DNA of 64,000 nt from Aliiroseovarius crassostreae (lineage in GTDB: Bacteria > Pseudomonadota > Alphaproteobacteria > Rhodobacterales > Rhodobacteraceae): positions 248,001 to 312,000 of the forward strand of contig NZ_LKBA01000006.1 in assembly GCF_001307765.1 (NCBI RefSeq). The letters run 5' to 3'. Shown in pieces: positions 24,639 to 33,158 of this stretch (positions within the stretch are counted from its first letter, which is position 1; every line of letters starts with the position of its first letter). A program made the position numbers and the translations under genes. Below the pieces are notes generated by a model that had not been told where the DNA came from, made no database searches, and worked only from the letters and a program-made list of their open reading frames with translations.

Positions 24639-26335
24639 GCACCCTCCTCCCATCGGTCGAGTTCCACGGTGAATACCGCGCCCCGATCGCTGTTGCGGCC
24701 CCGAATGTCACCACCGAAACTTTGCACCAGACCATAAGAGATCGACAGGCCGAGACCCATCCCTTCCTCGCCCACTTCCTTGGTCGTGTAAAAGGGTTCA
24801 AAAATCTTGTCCGGGTCCGCGATGCCGGGGCCAGTGTCGCAGACACTGACGCTGATACGGTCCGCGCGGGTCAGCTCAAGGGTGATTTCCCGGTGCTCCT
24901 GTCCGATCATGGCATCCGCGGCGTTGTTGATCAGATTGACAAAAACCTGCCCAAGCCGCACCTCTCCGCCGCGCACGAACACCGGGCCTGACGGGCGGGC
25001 CCAGCGCAGCGCCACCCCTTCTGCGCGCAACCGCGCACCGGTCAGATCCACAGCGGTATCAAGGACATGCACAATGTCGATCCGCCCCAGAGGTTCGCTT
25101 TCATTGCGGGCAAAGGCGCGCAGGTTCTTGATGATCCGGTCCATCCGCCCCGCCAGTTCCGAAATCCGCCCCAGATTGACACCCGCCTGTTCCGGCGCGC
25201 CCCGGTTGAGGAATTCCGTGCCATTGTCGGCAAAGCTGCGAATGGCCATCAGCGGCTGGTTAAGCTCATGGCTGATCCCGGCCGACATCTGCCCCAGCGC
25301 TGACAGCTTGCCCGCCTGAACCAGGTCCGCCTGGGCCTGGCGCAGATGGTCATTGACCTCACGCAAGGCACGCGTGCGCGCAGCGACCCGCGCCTCAAGC
25401 CGCGCATTCACCGCCGCTTCCACCGACAGGCGATCAGACAGGGCACGGCGCCGCTCCGCCAGCACCAAAAGCACCGCACCGAAGACGAGAAAGACCGCCA
25501 CCGCCACGGCAGCCTGCTGGCTTGCGGCGTGCAAAGTCGGAGAGGTGTCGAGCAGGATCTCTCCAGTCATGTCAATCACCGGCAAATCGGCCGCCAGATG
25601 CAGCGCATGTCCAGGCAGATAGGGGCCACCGCTCAGCGACCAGATGTCATGACCAAACCAGCGGGTCTTGCTGTGATCCGGAAACCCCTCATCGCCGAAC
25701 CGGTTTGTCAGCGTCAGTTCAGAGCGGTTGGTGACAAAAACCTGTCCCTGATCATTGACGAAATAGACCGCGGCGGCGCTGGTTGGCCAGTTCTGTTCAA
25801 AAAGCCAGATATCAACCTCGACCACAACGGCGCCACGCGCTGGCCCCGGCCCCGCAAAAACCGGCGCTGCAAAGGAGAACATGCGCCGGGTCATACCGTT
25901 TGTCGCCAAACGCGTCCCATTTGCCCGGCCCAGCGCCCCATTCAAAGCACGCGCCAGAGGGGCTGTTTTTGGATCAAGCGCAGAGGCGCCCGGTTTGGTG
26001 GCGGCCAGAACCTGCCCATCACGATCCACAAGAGTGATCGCTGCAGCACCGGTCTTGCCCACCATCTCACGCAGCAGGTCCGATGCGTCCCTGCCCCCCC
26101 CCTGCCCCTTCAACCGAGCCACCATTTCCGGGTGATCGGCCAGCAGAACCGCCAGTTCACGATAGCGCAGCAGGTGGCGGGTCAGGCGGTCCGAGGCCAG
26201 CGTCAGGTCAATCCGCCCCCGCTCTTCCAATGCCGTCAACGCAGATTGCCACGAAACAAGCCAGACCCCTGCTGAAAACAGCAAAGCCGTCACAAGAAAG
26301 GCAAGAACCCATATGGATCGCAAAGACTTGACCAT
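24635..26335 (-). CDS. dctB: DctB-like sensor histidine kinase
   Basis: A 566-residue membrane sensor kinase. Two transmembrane segments (about residues 7-27 and 275-295) flank a periplasmic sensing domain of about 245 residues, as in DctB. After a coiled coil come the phosphorylated histidine in GISHELNQPLMAIRSFADN, the N box NLINNAADAM, and the ATP-binding DTGPGI and GLGLSIS motifs. The start at 26335 is chosen to place the first membrane helix near the N-terminus; an ATG at 26371 is also in frame. It probably senses the C4-dicarboxylates carried by DctPQM. Confidence 0.9.
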   Translation of the reverse strand: MVKSLRSIWVLAFLVTALLFSAGVWLVSWQSALTALEERGRIDLTLASDRLTRHLLRYRELAVLLADHPEMVARLKGQGGGRDASDLLREMVGKTGAAAITLVDRDGQVLAATKPGASALDPKTAPLARALNGALGRANGTRLATNGMTRRMFSFAAPVFAGPGPARGAVVVEVDIWLFEQNWPTSAAAVYFVNDQGQVFVTNRSELTLTNRFGDEGFPDHSKTRWFGHDIWSLSGGPYLPGHALHLAADLPVIDMTGEILLDTSPTLHAASQQAAVAVAVFLVFGAVLLVLAERRRALSDRLSVEAAVNARLEARVAARTRALREVNDHLRQAQADLVQAGKLSALGQMSAGISHELNQPLMAIRSFADNGTEFLNRGAPEQAGVNLGRISELAGRMDRIIKNLRAFARNESEPLGRIDIVHVLDTAVDLTGARLRAEGVALRWARPSGPVFVRGGEVRLGQVFVNLINNAADAMIGQEHREITLELTRADRISVSVCDTGPGIADPDKIFEPFYTTKEVGEEGMGLGLSISYGLVQSFGGDIRGRNSDRGAVFTVELDRWEEGA

Positions 26336-26500
26336 GAGCGGAGCATAGAAACGCGATTGCCACTTGACCACCCGGTTTCATTTTTTTGCTGGTCATCTGC
26401 ACTGCCGCCCGACCAGCGCCCACCCATCCGGCTGTCTGACCGGCGTGGCCTCGCTTCGCTCGGCAGTTTTCTTGCCTTCGGCGAAGGTATTTACGGCAAG
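26336..26500. other. dctB upstream region with partial REP-like sequence
   Basis: No gene. Holds CGAAGGTATTTACGGCAAGAAAAAA, a fragment of the GC-rich repeat family. The dctBD promoter should lie here but no clear element was recognised. Confidence 0.35.
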
Positions 26501-26529
26501 AAAAAAAGAGAGGGGGGCGCCCTCTCTTT
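26501..26529 (-). terminator. Terminator downstream of the Lrp-type gene
   Basis: AAAGAGAGGG (26505-26514) pairs perfectly with CCCTCTCTTT (26520-26529), loop GGGCG, followed on the minus strand by seven T. Confidence 0.75.
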
Positions 26530-26620
26530 CAAAGCTACTGCTTTTTCCTTGCGCGATCATCGGCGCCTCCGCCTGTACCGCGCAGCCACTTTGTCAGCTG
26601 AAGGTTAACAATTCATTGCG

Positions 26621-26692
26621 CCTTTTTCTTGCTCAAAATACCTCGGGGTGAGGGCCCTCTTGCAAAGAGGGGCCGAGGGGCAGCGCCCCTTC
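26621..26692. repeat. GC-rich REP-like palindrome, copy 5
   Basis: CTTTTTCTTGCTCAAAATACC, TCGGGGTGAGG, a CCCTCTTGCAAAGAGGGG hairpin, then GAGGGGCAGCGCCCCTTCC, just downstream of the Lrp-type gene. Confidence 0.75.
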
Positions 26693-26698
26693 CAAGCT

Positions 26699-27160
26699 TC
26701 AGACCGGCAACTCGGTGGAAAACTTGATCTCTTCCATCGACAAAAGCGCGGTCACATTGAAAATCTTCACCTCGGAAATCAGCGCCTGATAAAATTCGTC
26801 ATAGGCGCGGGCATTTTTCACGCGCACTTTGAGGATATAGTCGATCTCACCAGCAAGCCGATGCGCTTCCATCACCTCGGGGCGTTCCCTGAGGGCTTTC
26901 AGGAATTTATTCTGCCAGTCTGCTTCATGCTCGGCGGTGCGGATCAGCACAAAAAAACAGGCCTCAAACCCAAGGCTTTCCGCGTCCAGGATCACGGTGT
27001 TCTGGCCGATCATGCCAGCTTCGCGCATCTTGCGGATCCGATTCCAAACGGGTGTCTTTGACGACCCCACTTTGCGTGCAATCACGTCGAGCGACTGACC
27101 TGCATCGCTTTGCAGCTCGCGCAGGATTTTCTTGTCGATTTCATCGAGCCGAACGGACAT
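26699..27160 (-). CDS. Lrp/AsnC-family regulator
   Basis: A 153-residue regulator. The N-terminal helix-turn-helix (LDEIDKKILRELQSDAGQS, with SKTPVWNRIRKM as recognition helix) is followed by an AsnC/RAM ligand-binding domain from about residue 65 (EAHRLAGEIDYILKVRV). It is divergent from the sulfate-reduction operon across a 140-base gap that holds an Lrp-like palindrome, so it likely controls that operon and itself. The ligand, perhaps a sulfur amino acid, is unknown. Confidence 0.9.
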   Translation of the reverse strand: MSVRLDEIDKKILRELQSDAGQSLDVIARKVGSSKTPVWNRIRKMREAGMIGQNTVILDAESLGFEACFFVLIRTAEHEADWQNKFLKALRERPEVMEAHRLAGEIDYILKVRVKNARAYDEFYQALISEVKIFNVTALLSMEEIKFSTELPV

Positions 27161-27209
27161 TCCGGTTTTTCCTCTTTTTCAGGTCCAGCGTTCCATGCGG
27201 CGCCTAAAG

Positions 27210-27224
27210 AGGAACAATTTTCCT
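27210..27224. promoter_or_regulatory. Lrp-like palindrome upstream of the cys operon
   Basis: AGGAA-CAATT-TTCCT, a perfect 5-bp dyad with an AT-rich centre as in Lrp/AsnC boxes. A weaker GGA-AAATG-TCC lies about 40 bases downstream. Binding by the neighbouring regulator is inferred. Confidence 0.5.
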
Positions 27225-27300
27225 TATCTGCCGCAGGTGAGTGCCATTTATCGGGAAAATGTCCTATACAGCCCGAGAATGCAACAGGAAAGGACTGGCC

Positions 27301-27621
27301 ATGCCGCGCCCGTTTACACCCAAAATCGTGACCGCAAATGATCTTCTGACCGGCGATGTGATCTATCTCGCCGAAGATGGAAGCTGGGTGCGTGACATGT
27401 GTATGGCTGTTTTGCTGGACGAAGAAGACGTGGCAAATGCCCGTCTGGCCGAGGCCGTGGCCCAGCCGCATATCACCGTCGGGGCCTATCTGGCCGATGC
27501 CAAACGGGGCGAGAAGGGCCCTGAACCCATCCATTTCCGCGAAGCGTTCCGGGCGCGTGGCCCGTCGAACCGGCTTCATGGCAAACAGGAACGCGCAGAA
27601 GAGGTGCACGCCCATGTATGA
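27301..27621 (+). CDS. DUF2849 protein of the sulfate-reduction operon
   Basis: A 106-residue soluble protein (MPRPFTPKIVTANDLLTGDVIYL at the start; HFREAFRARGPSN near the end) of the DUF2849 family, which is regularly found directly before cysI in alphaproteobacteria, often after cysG. No cysG is present here. It overlaps cysI by eight bases. Its role is unknown, but the coupling points to assembly or regulation of sulfite reductase. Confidence 0.88.
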   Translation: MPRPFTPKIVTANDLLTGDVIYLAEDGSWVRDMCMAVLLDEEDVANARLAEAVAQPHITVGAYLADAKRGEKGPEPIHFREAFRARGPSNRLHGKQERAEEVHAHV

Positions 27622-29278
27622 TTACGCTGATTTCGACAACGCCTTTGTCCGCAACCGCACCGCGCAGTTCCGCAAGCAGGTGGAACGCCGCATTTCGGGC
27701 GCGCTGACCGAAGACGAGTTCCGCCCCCTGCGCCTGATGAATGGCGTTTATCTGCAGCTGCATGCCTATATGCTGCGGGTGGCCATTCCCTATGGCACGC
27801 TGGTCTCTGCCCAGATGCGCCAGCTTGCCTATCTGGCAGAGCGGTTCGACAAGGGGTATGGCCATTTCACCACCCGTCAGAACATCCAGTATAACTGGCC
27901 GCAGCTGACGGATATTCCCGACATGCTGGAAGCTCTGGCAGACGTGCGCATGCACGCGATCCAGACCTCGGGCAACACCATTCGTAACGTGACCGCGGAT
28001 CATTTCGCGGGCGCAGCGGCGGATGAGATCGCAGATCCGCGTCCCACGGCCGAACTCATCCGCCAATGGTCCACCGACCACCCAGAATTCCAGTTCCTGC
28101 CACGCAAGTTCAAGCTGGCCGTGACCGGGGCAACGGCGGATCGCGCCGTGACCAAGGCACATGATATTGGCATCCGGATTGTCGAACGCTCGGGCGAAAT
28201 CGGCTATCAGATCATCGTCGGCGGCGGTCTGGGCCGCACCCCGATCATTGGTCAGGTGCTGAATGAGTTCCTGCCGCAGGCGGACCTGCTGCCTTATCTC
28301 GAGGCCATCGTCAGCGTTTACAACGTGCTGGGCCGTCGCGACAACAAATACAAGGCGCGCATCAAGATCACCACGATGGAAAACGGGATCGAGAAGATCC
28401 GCGCCCTGGTGGATGAGAAATTCGCCCAGATTCGCCCGCAATTCACCGGCGTGGATCAGGAGCATTTCGCACGCATTCAGGCCAGCTTTCCGCAGCCTGA
28501 GCTGAAATCCCGCGACACCGGCGCCTTTGACGCCGCCTATGCAACCGACCCCGGCTTTCGCAGCTTTGCCGACACCAACCTGTCCGAGCATCGCCACCCG
28601 GAACATGCGATCGTGACCATCTCGCTCAAGGCGCATGGGGCCACCCCCGGTGACGCCACCGCCGAGCAGATGCGCGTGATCGCCGATCTGGGCGAGCAAT
28701 TCAGCCATGATGATATCCGTATCAGCCATGAGCAGAACGTGATCTTGCCGCATGTACACAAGTCGGACCTGCCGGCGCTTTATGCCAAGCTGCGCGCCCA
28801 TGGTCTGGCGACGGCCAATGCCGGGCTGATTTCGGACATTATCGCCTGCCCTGGCATGGATTACTGCGCACTGGCCACGGCCCGCGCCATCCCGGTGGCA
28901 CAGAACATTGCCAAACGGTTTGACGAATTGAAGCTGGAACATGAGATTGGCGAACTCAAGATCAAGATCTCGGGCTGCATCAATGCCTGCGGGCACCACC
29001 ACCTGGGCCATATCGGCATTCTGGGGCTGGATCGCGCCGGTGTTGAAAACTACCAGATCACCCTTGGCGGTGACGGCGGGGCAGACACGGTGATCGGCAA
29101 GCGGGCCGGGCCGGGCTTCTCTTATGACGAGATTGTTCCGGCGATCGAACGGATCCTGCTGGCCTATCTGGACCTGCGCGAAAGTGACGAGGAAACCTTC
29201 CTCGAGGCCTTCCGCCGTCTGGGGGAGGCCCCGTTCAAGGCCGCGCTTTATCCGGAAGGGAAAAGCCATGCCGCTTGA
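27614..29278 (+). CDS. cysI: Sulfite (or nitrite) reductase hemoprotein
   Basis: A 554-residue sirohaem/4Fe-4S reductase. It carries out the six-electron reduction of sulfite to sulfide in assimilation. The duplicated ferredoxin-like and sirohaem domains are visible, with FTTRQNIQYNWPQL (about residue 85) and the cluster ligands CPGMDYC (about 413) and CINACGHHHLGHIG (about 455). The start at 27614 overlaps the DUF2849 stop and gives MYDYADFDNAFV. Its place before cysH supports sulfite rather than nitrite as substrate. Confidence 0.93.
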   Translation: MYDYADFDNAFVRNRTAQFRKQVERRISGALTEDEFRPLRLMNGVYLQLHAYMLRVAIPYGTLVSAQMRQLAYLAERFDKGYGHFTTRQNIQYNWPQLTDIPDMLEALADVRMHAIQTSGNTIRNVTADHFAGAAADEIADPRPTAELIRQWSTDHPEFQFLPRKFKLAVTGATADRAVTKAHDIGIRIVERSGEIGYQIIVGGGLGRTPIIGQVLNEFLPQADLLPYLEAIVSVYNVLGRRDNKYKARIKITTMENGIEKIRALVDEKFAQIRPQFTGVDQEHFARIQASFPQPELKSRDTGAFDAAYATDPGFRSFADTNLSEHRHPEHAIVTISLKAHGATPGDATAEQMRVIADLGEQFSHDDIRISHEQNVILPHVHKSDLPALYAKLRAHGLATANAGLISDIIACPGMDYCALATARAIPVAQNIAKRFDELKLEHEIGELKIKISGCINACGHHHLGHIGILGLDRAGVENYQITLGGDGGADTVIGKRAGPGFSYDEIVPAIERILLAYLDLRESDEETFLEAFRRLGEAPFKAALYPEGKSHAA

Positions 29279-30008
29279 AGCCCCCCTCGCGCCCCTTGAA
29301 GAGCGCGTGGCCGATCTGAACGCGCGCTACAAGCACCATTCCGCCACGCAGGTGGTGCGCGATGCGCTGGCTGCCCCGGAAATCGGTCCGCTGGCCATGG
29401 TCTCGAGCTTTGGCGCGGAAAGCGTTGTGCTGCTCCATATGGTGGCGCTGGCTGACCGCACCATCCCGGTGATTTTTCTGGACACGCAGATGCTGTTTCA
29501 GGAGACGCTCGACTATCAGGTTGAGGTCAGCGAGAAGCTGGGCCTGACCGATGTGCGCGTCATTCACCCGGATGCCGATCAGGTGTTCAGCCGTGACCCG
29601 GACAACATCCTGCATCTGGCCGATACCGACGCCTGCTGCAACCTGCGCAAGGTGGAGCCGCTGGCCCGCGCGATTGCGCCCTTTGACGGCTGGATCACCG
29701 GGCGCAAGCGCTTTCAAGGCGGCAAACGGGTCGATCTGCAGTTTTTCGAGATCGAAAACGGTCGGGTCAAGGTCAACCCTCTGGCCCATTGGGCGCCGGA
29801 AGACGTGCAGGAATACATGATCAACAACCGCCTGCCCCGCCATCCGCTGGTCAGCCGCGGTTTCCCCTCGATCGGCTGCGCCCCCTGCACATCCGAGGTG
29901 AAACCGGGTGAGGACCCGCGGGCGGGCCGCTGGCGCGGTGCGGAGAAAACAGAATGCGGCATCCATTTCGTGGATGGCAAGATGGTTCGGATTGGAGCTG
30001 AACAATGA
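29268..30008 (+). CDS. cysH: Adenylyl-sulfate reductase (assimilatory, 4Fe-4S type)
   Basis: A 246-residue thioredoxin-dependent reductase that yields sulfite. It has the PP-loop SSFGAESVVLLH, the CC pair in DACCNLRKVEPL (about residue 124) and CAPC in IGCAPCTSEVKPGEDPR. The CC...CxxC pattern marks the cluster-containing enzymes that use APS, unlike the cluster-free PAPS form. The start overlaps cysI by eleven bases and the end overlaps DUF934 by four. The sulfurylase is not in the window. Confidence 0.92.
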   Translation: MPLEAPLAPLEERVADLNARYKHHSATQVVRDALAAPEIGPLAMVSSFGAESVVLLHMVALADRTIPVIFLDTQMLFQETLDYQVEVSEKLGLTDVRVIHPDADQVFSRDPDNILHLADTDACCNLRKVEPLARAIAPFDGWITGRKRFQGGKRVDLQFFEIENGRVKVNPLAHWAPEDVQEYMINNRLPRHPLVSRGFPSIGCAPCTSEVKPGEDPRAGRWRGAEKTECGIHFVDGKMVRIGAEQ

Positions 30009-30427
30009 CTGTGATTGTACGTGATGAGGGCTTTACCCCGGAAACCTGGGACTACGGCTTTGCCCCGGCCGGGGAGCGCGCCGCCAATGACGCGCGCGGG
30101 CTGGACCTGGCATCGGACACCGATCCGGCGGAGCTTGGCCACCTGATGCTTGGGGTCGAAGCAATCCGTATCGACTTTCCGTCCTTTGCCGATGGGCGCG
30201 GCTTCACCCTTGCCCGTCAGCTGCGCAACCTGGGGTTCCAGGGGCGTCTGCGCGCGGCCGGCCACGTGATCAGTGACCAATATGCCATGGCCCGCCGCTC
30301 CGGTTTCGACGAGGTGGAAATCTCGGACGAGCTGGCGGCCCGCCAGCCGGAACAGGAATGGGTCTATCGCGCGGACTGGCGCGCCTATGACTATAGGTCG
30401 CGGCTGATGGGGGCGGCTTCGGCCTAG
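30005..30427 (+). CDS. DUF934 protein of the sulfate-reduction operon
   Basis: A 140-residue protein of the DUF934 family, with the signature FADGRGFTLARQLRNLGFQGRLRA and ISDQYAMARRSGFDEVEI. It is almost always encoded next to cysI/cysH and is thought to be an auxiliary of sulfite reductase, though its role is not defined. Its ATG overlaps the cysH stop (ATGA). Confidence 0.9.
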   Translation: MTVIVRDEGFTPETWDYGFAPAGERAANDARGLDLASDTDPAELGHLMLGVEAIRIDFPSFADGRGFTLARQLRNLGFQGRLRAAGHVISDQYAMARRSGFDEVEISDELAARQPEQEWVYRADWRAYDYRSRLMGAASA

Positions 30428-30493
30428 ACCCTTCCTCGCACAGAACATATATAGCAACATGAAAGGCCGGGGTGTTTTGCCCCGGTAAAGCTC

Positions 30494-31348
30494 ATGAATG
30501 AAGTGACCGCCGTTATGGATGCCGAAACCAAAGCAAGACCCGTGCCCACCCTGCCCGATGCGCAGACCGTGACCGAGGTGAAACATTACACCGACCGCCT
30601 GTTCAGCTTCCGCTGCACGCGCCCTGCGAGCTTGCGCTTCCGCTCGGGCGAGTTTGTGATGATCGGGCTGATGGGGGACCCGGACCCCAAGACCGGCAAG
30701 CAAAAGCCGCTTTTGCGCGCCTATTCGATTGCCTCGCCCAGCTGGGACGAGGAGATGGAGTTCTACTCGATCAAGGTGCAGGACGGTCCGCTGACCTCCA
30801 AACTACAGCACATCCAGCCCGGCGACGAGGTGATCCTGCGCCCGAAACCGGTGGGCACGCTGGTGCATGATGCGCTGATTCCCGGCAAACGGATCTGGTT
30901 CTTTGCCACCGGCACCGGCTTTGCGCCCTTCGCATCGCTTCTGCGCGAACCGCAGACCTATGAGGATTACGACGAGGTGATCATCACCCATACCTGCCGC
31001 GAAGTGGGGGAGCTGACCTATGGCCGCGACCTGATCGAGGCGCTGAAAGACGATGAGCTCCTGAACGAGGTGATCGGTGAGGGCTTCTGGAAGAAGATCA
31101 AATACTACCCGACCACCACCCGCGAAGAGAGCCCCAAGATGGGCCGCATCACCGACCTGATGCGCTCGGGCGAGGCGTTCAAGGATCTGGGTGTGGAGCC
31201 GATCTGCCCGAAAAACGATCGTGCGATGATCTGTGGCAACCTCGCCTTCAACCTCGAACTGAAAGAGATGCTGGAGGAATACGGGCTGACCGAGGGGGCA
31301 AATTCCAAACCCGCAGAATACGTGGTGGAAAAGGCGTTCCTTGATTAA
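30494..31348 (+). CDS. fpr: Ferredoxin-NADP reductase
   Basis: A 284-residue FAD-dependent oxidoreductase that passes electrons between NADPH and ferredoxin or flavodoxin. The FAD-binding RAYSIASPSWDEEMEFYSIK (about residue 80), the NADP-binding FFATGTGFAPFASL (about 138) and the C-terminal ICGNLAFNLELKEML are seen. It follows the cys operon by 66 bases on the same strand, so it probably supplies electrons to CysI. An in-frame ATG seven codons further in is also possible. Confidence 0.92.
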   Translation: MNEVTAVMDAETKARPVPTLPDAQTVTEVKHYTDRLFSFRCTRPASLRFRSGEFVMIGLMGDPDPKTGKQKPLLRAYSIASPSWDEEMEFYSIKVQDGPLTSKLQHIQPGDEVILRPKPVGTLVHDALIPGKRIWFFATGTGFAPFASLLREPQTYEDYDEVIITHTCREVGELTYGRDLIEALKDDELLNEVIGEGFWKKIKYYPTTTREESPKMGRITDLMRSGEAFKDLGVEPICPKNDRAMICGNLAFNLELKEMLEEYGLTEGANSKPAEYVVEKAFLD

Positions 31349-31351
31349 GGG

Positions 31352-31465
31352 GAATTCGAAGAATTCACCGATAAGGCGCAGGGGATTGGCACAATCCCCG
31401 AGAGCCGCCAAGTTCGAAAGCACAGCTTTCGAACAACAGGTGACAGGCGAATGCACAGCATTCGC
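31352..31465. repeat. Array of four short perfect hairpins after fpr
   Basis: Within 115 bases of the fpr stop are GAATTC-GAA-GAATTC (31352-31366), GGGGATTG-GCA-CAATCCCC (31381-31399), GTTCGAAAGC-ACA-GCTTTCGAAC (31412-31434) and GCGAATGC-ACA-GCATTCGC (31447-31465). All have three-base loops and stems of 6-10 bp without mismatch, spaced by 12-14 bases. Not coding; a protective 3' end or a structured small RNA are options. Confidence 0.8.
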
Positions 31466-31492
31466 CGAGAACCGCACAGGCGCAGAATAACA

Positions 31493-31520
31493 AAGGGACA
31501 GCCGGGCGCTGTCCCTTTTT
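31493..31520 (+). terminator. Terminator of the fpr transcript
   Basis: GGGACAGC (31495-31502), loop CGGGC, GCTGTCCC (31508-31515), then TTTTT. It closes the hairpin array. Confidence 0.9.
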
Positions 31521-31611
31521 CGTTGGACCGGCCCGCGTTCCGGCCTGACCCTGCCGAAACGCCCCCGGCATAAAGAACACCGGCCGGGAGGGACGTTCTT
31601 GCTCCGCCAAC

Positions 31612-31641
31612 AAAAAACGCCCCGCAAAAGCGAGGCGTTTT
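31612..31641 (-). terminator. Terminator of infC
   Basis: On the minus strand AACGCCTCGC, loop TTTT, GCGGGGCGTT, then further T. One G-U pair. Confidence 0.88.
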
Positions 31642-31666
31642 CAATCTAACCTGATCTGGCGGGCCC

Positions 31667-32212
31667 TTATTTCGGTGCCGGTCCGATCATCATCACCATC
31701 TGGCGGCCTTCCATCTTCGGCATGTTTTCAACCTTGCCGATTTCCTTGATGTCTTCTGCCACACGCTCCAAAAGCTCACGCCCAAGGTTCTGGTGTGCCA
31801 TTTCACGACCGCGGAAGCGCAGGGTCACTTTAACCTTGTCGCCTTTTTCCAGGAATTTCACCACGTTGCGCATCTTGACTTCATAGTCATGAGTGTCGGT
31901 GTTCGGGCGGAACTTGACCTCTTTGACTTCGATCGTCTTTTGCTTCTTGCGCGCCTCGGCCTCGCGTTTCTGGGTTTCGTATTTGAACTTGCCGAAATCC
32001 ATGATCTTGCACACGGGCGGTACGGCGTTGGGCGAAATCTCGACGAGGTCCAGCCCCGCCTGTTCCGCAAGTTCCATGCCTCGTGACGGGGGCACAACGC
32101 CCACGTTTTCGCCGTCAGCTCCGATCAGGCGAATTTCAGGGGCACGGATACGTTCGTTGATCCGTGGGCCAGTGTCGCGCTGCGGGGGCGCATTATGAGG
32201 TCTGCGGGCTAT
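31667..32212 (-). CDS. infC: Translation initiation factor IF-3 (AUA start)
   Basis: IF-3 binds the 30S subunit and checks the start codon. The 181 residues show [44 protein letters not shown] and the C-terminal [10 protein letters not shown]. No ATG or GTG gives the whole N-domain; the conserved reading begins ATA-GCC-CGC-AGA at 32212, eight bases after AAGGAA. Non-AUG starts (AUU, AUC, AUA) are known for infC and allow IF-3 to limit its own translation. A GTG at 32104 would delete 36 conserved residues and is rejected. Confidence 0.93.
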   Translation of the reverse strand: MARRPHNAPPQRDTGPRINERIRAPEIRLIGADGENVGVVPPSRGMELAEQAGLDLVEISPNAVPPVCKIMDFGKFKYETQKREAEARKKQKTIEVKEVKFRPNTDTHDYEVKMRNVVKFLEKGDKVKVTLRFRGREMAHQNLGRELLERVAEDIKEIGKVENMPKMEGRQMVMMIGPAPK

Positions 32213-32426
32213 TGTGCCATTCCTTCTGAAGTTTCAAATCTCTTAGTTGCGAAAGGTAAAGGCGGGAACCCGCGCTTTCAAGCTGAAAACGCGCGGGTTT
32301 TCGCGTTTTGACGTCTCAATCCCGAAACTCCCCTTGAGCACGAGACCCAAATGACCCATTTCACCCCTGTCGCCGGACAAACCGGCCAAGTACCGTTCCA
32401 AATCCAGGATTTCGAGGAAGATTTAA

Positions 32427-33041
32427 ATGAACAAGTCCCTGATCGCCATCGTCATCGCCGCCGTTGCCGCCTTTGGCGGGTATAAGTGGTATCAGAACTC
32501 ACAGGCCGAAACCGCCGCTCAGCAAGAAGCCGCCGCACAGGCAGAAGCTGCCGAGAAGGCTGCCGCCGAAGCCAAGGCACAGGAAGAGGCCGCCGCCGCA
32601 GAAGCCGCCAAGGCTGCTGAAGAAGCTGCCGCTGAGGCCGCATCTGCTGCCGCCGCGGTAACCGAGGCCGCAAGCAATGCCGTCGAAGGCGCCATGGAAG
32701 CTATGGGCGACGCAGTGACCGAGGTTGTCGGGGAAAGCGAAGCCGTGACCGGCGCCCTTGGCGCAGCCACCCAGGCCGCAACCGACGCCGTGACCGGTGC
32801 GGTTGAAGGCGCCATGAAAAACGTCACCGGTGCCGCCACCGAAGCCGCCGCAGAAAGCGCCCCCAACGCCGTGCTGACCCCGCAAGGCTTTGACGCTGGC
32901 AAAGTGGCTGAGATGATCGACGGCTCCTCGCTGAGCGATGTGCAGAAACTGGCGCTGAAAACCGCCGTTCAGCAGGCCGCCAACAACCCGGAACTGCTGC
33001 CCGCCACGCTTGACCAGGTAAAAGCCGCTCTGGGCATGTAA
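32427..33041 (+). CDS. Alanine-rich membrane-anchored coiled-coil protein
   Basis: A 204-residue protein with one N-terminal transmembrane anchor (LIAIVIAAVAAFGGYKWY, about residues 4-21). A long Ala/Glu/Lys helix (about 26-80) is probably coiled coil, then an Ala/Thr/Val-rich stretch and a small C-terminal domain (TPQGFDAGKVAEMIDGSSL...). The bulk would lie in the periplasm. Composition makes homology unreliable; no function recognised. A good terminator follows. Confidence 0.75.
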   Translation: MNKSLIAIVIAAVAAFGGYKWYQNSQAETAAQQEAAAQAEAAEKAAAEAKAQEEAAAAEAAKAAEEAAAEAASAAAAVTEAASNAVEGAMEAMGDAVTEVVGESEAVTGALGAATQAATDAVTGAVEGAMKNVTGAATEAAAESAPNAVLTPQGFDAGKVAEMIDGSSLSDVQKLALKTAVQQAANNPELLPATLDQVKAALGM

Positions 33042-33079
33042 GCCTGCACCGATGGGGGTCCCCATCCGAACCACACAAA

Positions 33080-33106
33080 ACGCCGCGCCTTTCGCGCGGC
33101 GTTTTT
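33080..33106 (+). terminator. Terminator of the Ala-rich gene
   Basis: ACGCCGCG (33080-33087) pairs with CGCGGCGT (33095-33102), followed by a run of T. Confidence 0.9.
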
Positions 33107-33158
33107 CTTTGCCCTGATCCTGCTGGCACGCATTGTGGTGCTGCGCCGCATCCCGCCG

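Noticed and set aside
31352-31520. Integron attC or CRISPR-like array
   Set aside because: No R/L box pattern, no integrase, stems differ in sequence and there are no regular spacers.
32104-32106. GTG start for infC
   Set aside because: It would remove the conserved [19 protein letters not shown] region; the frame is open to the ATA at 32212 with a proper ribosome binding site.
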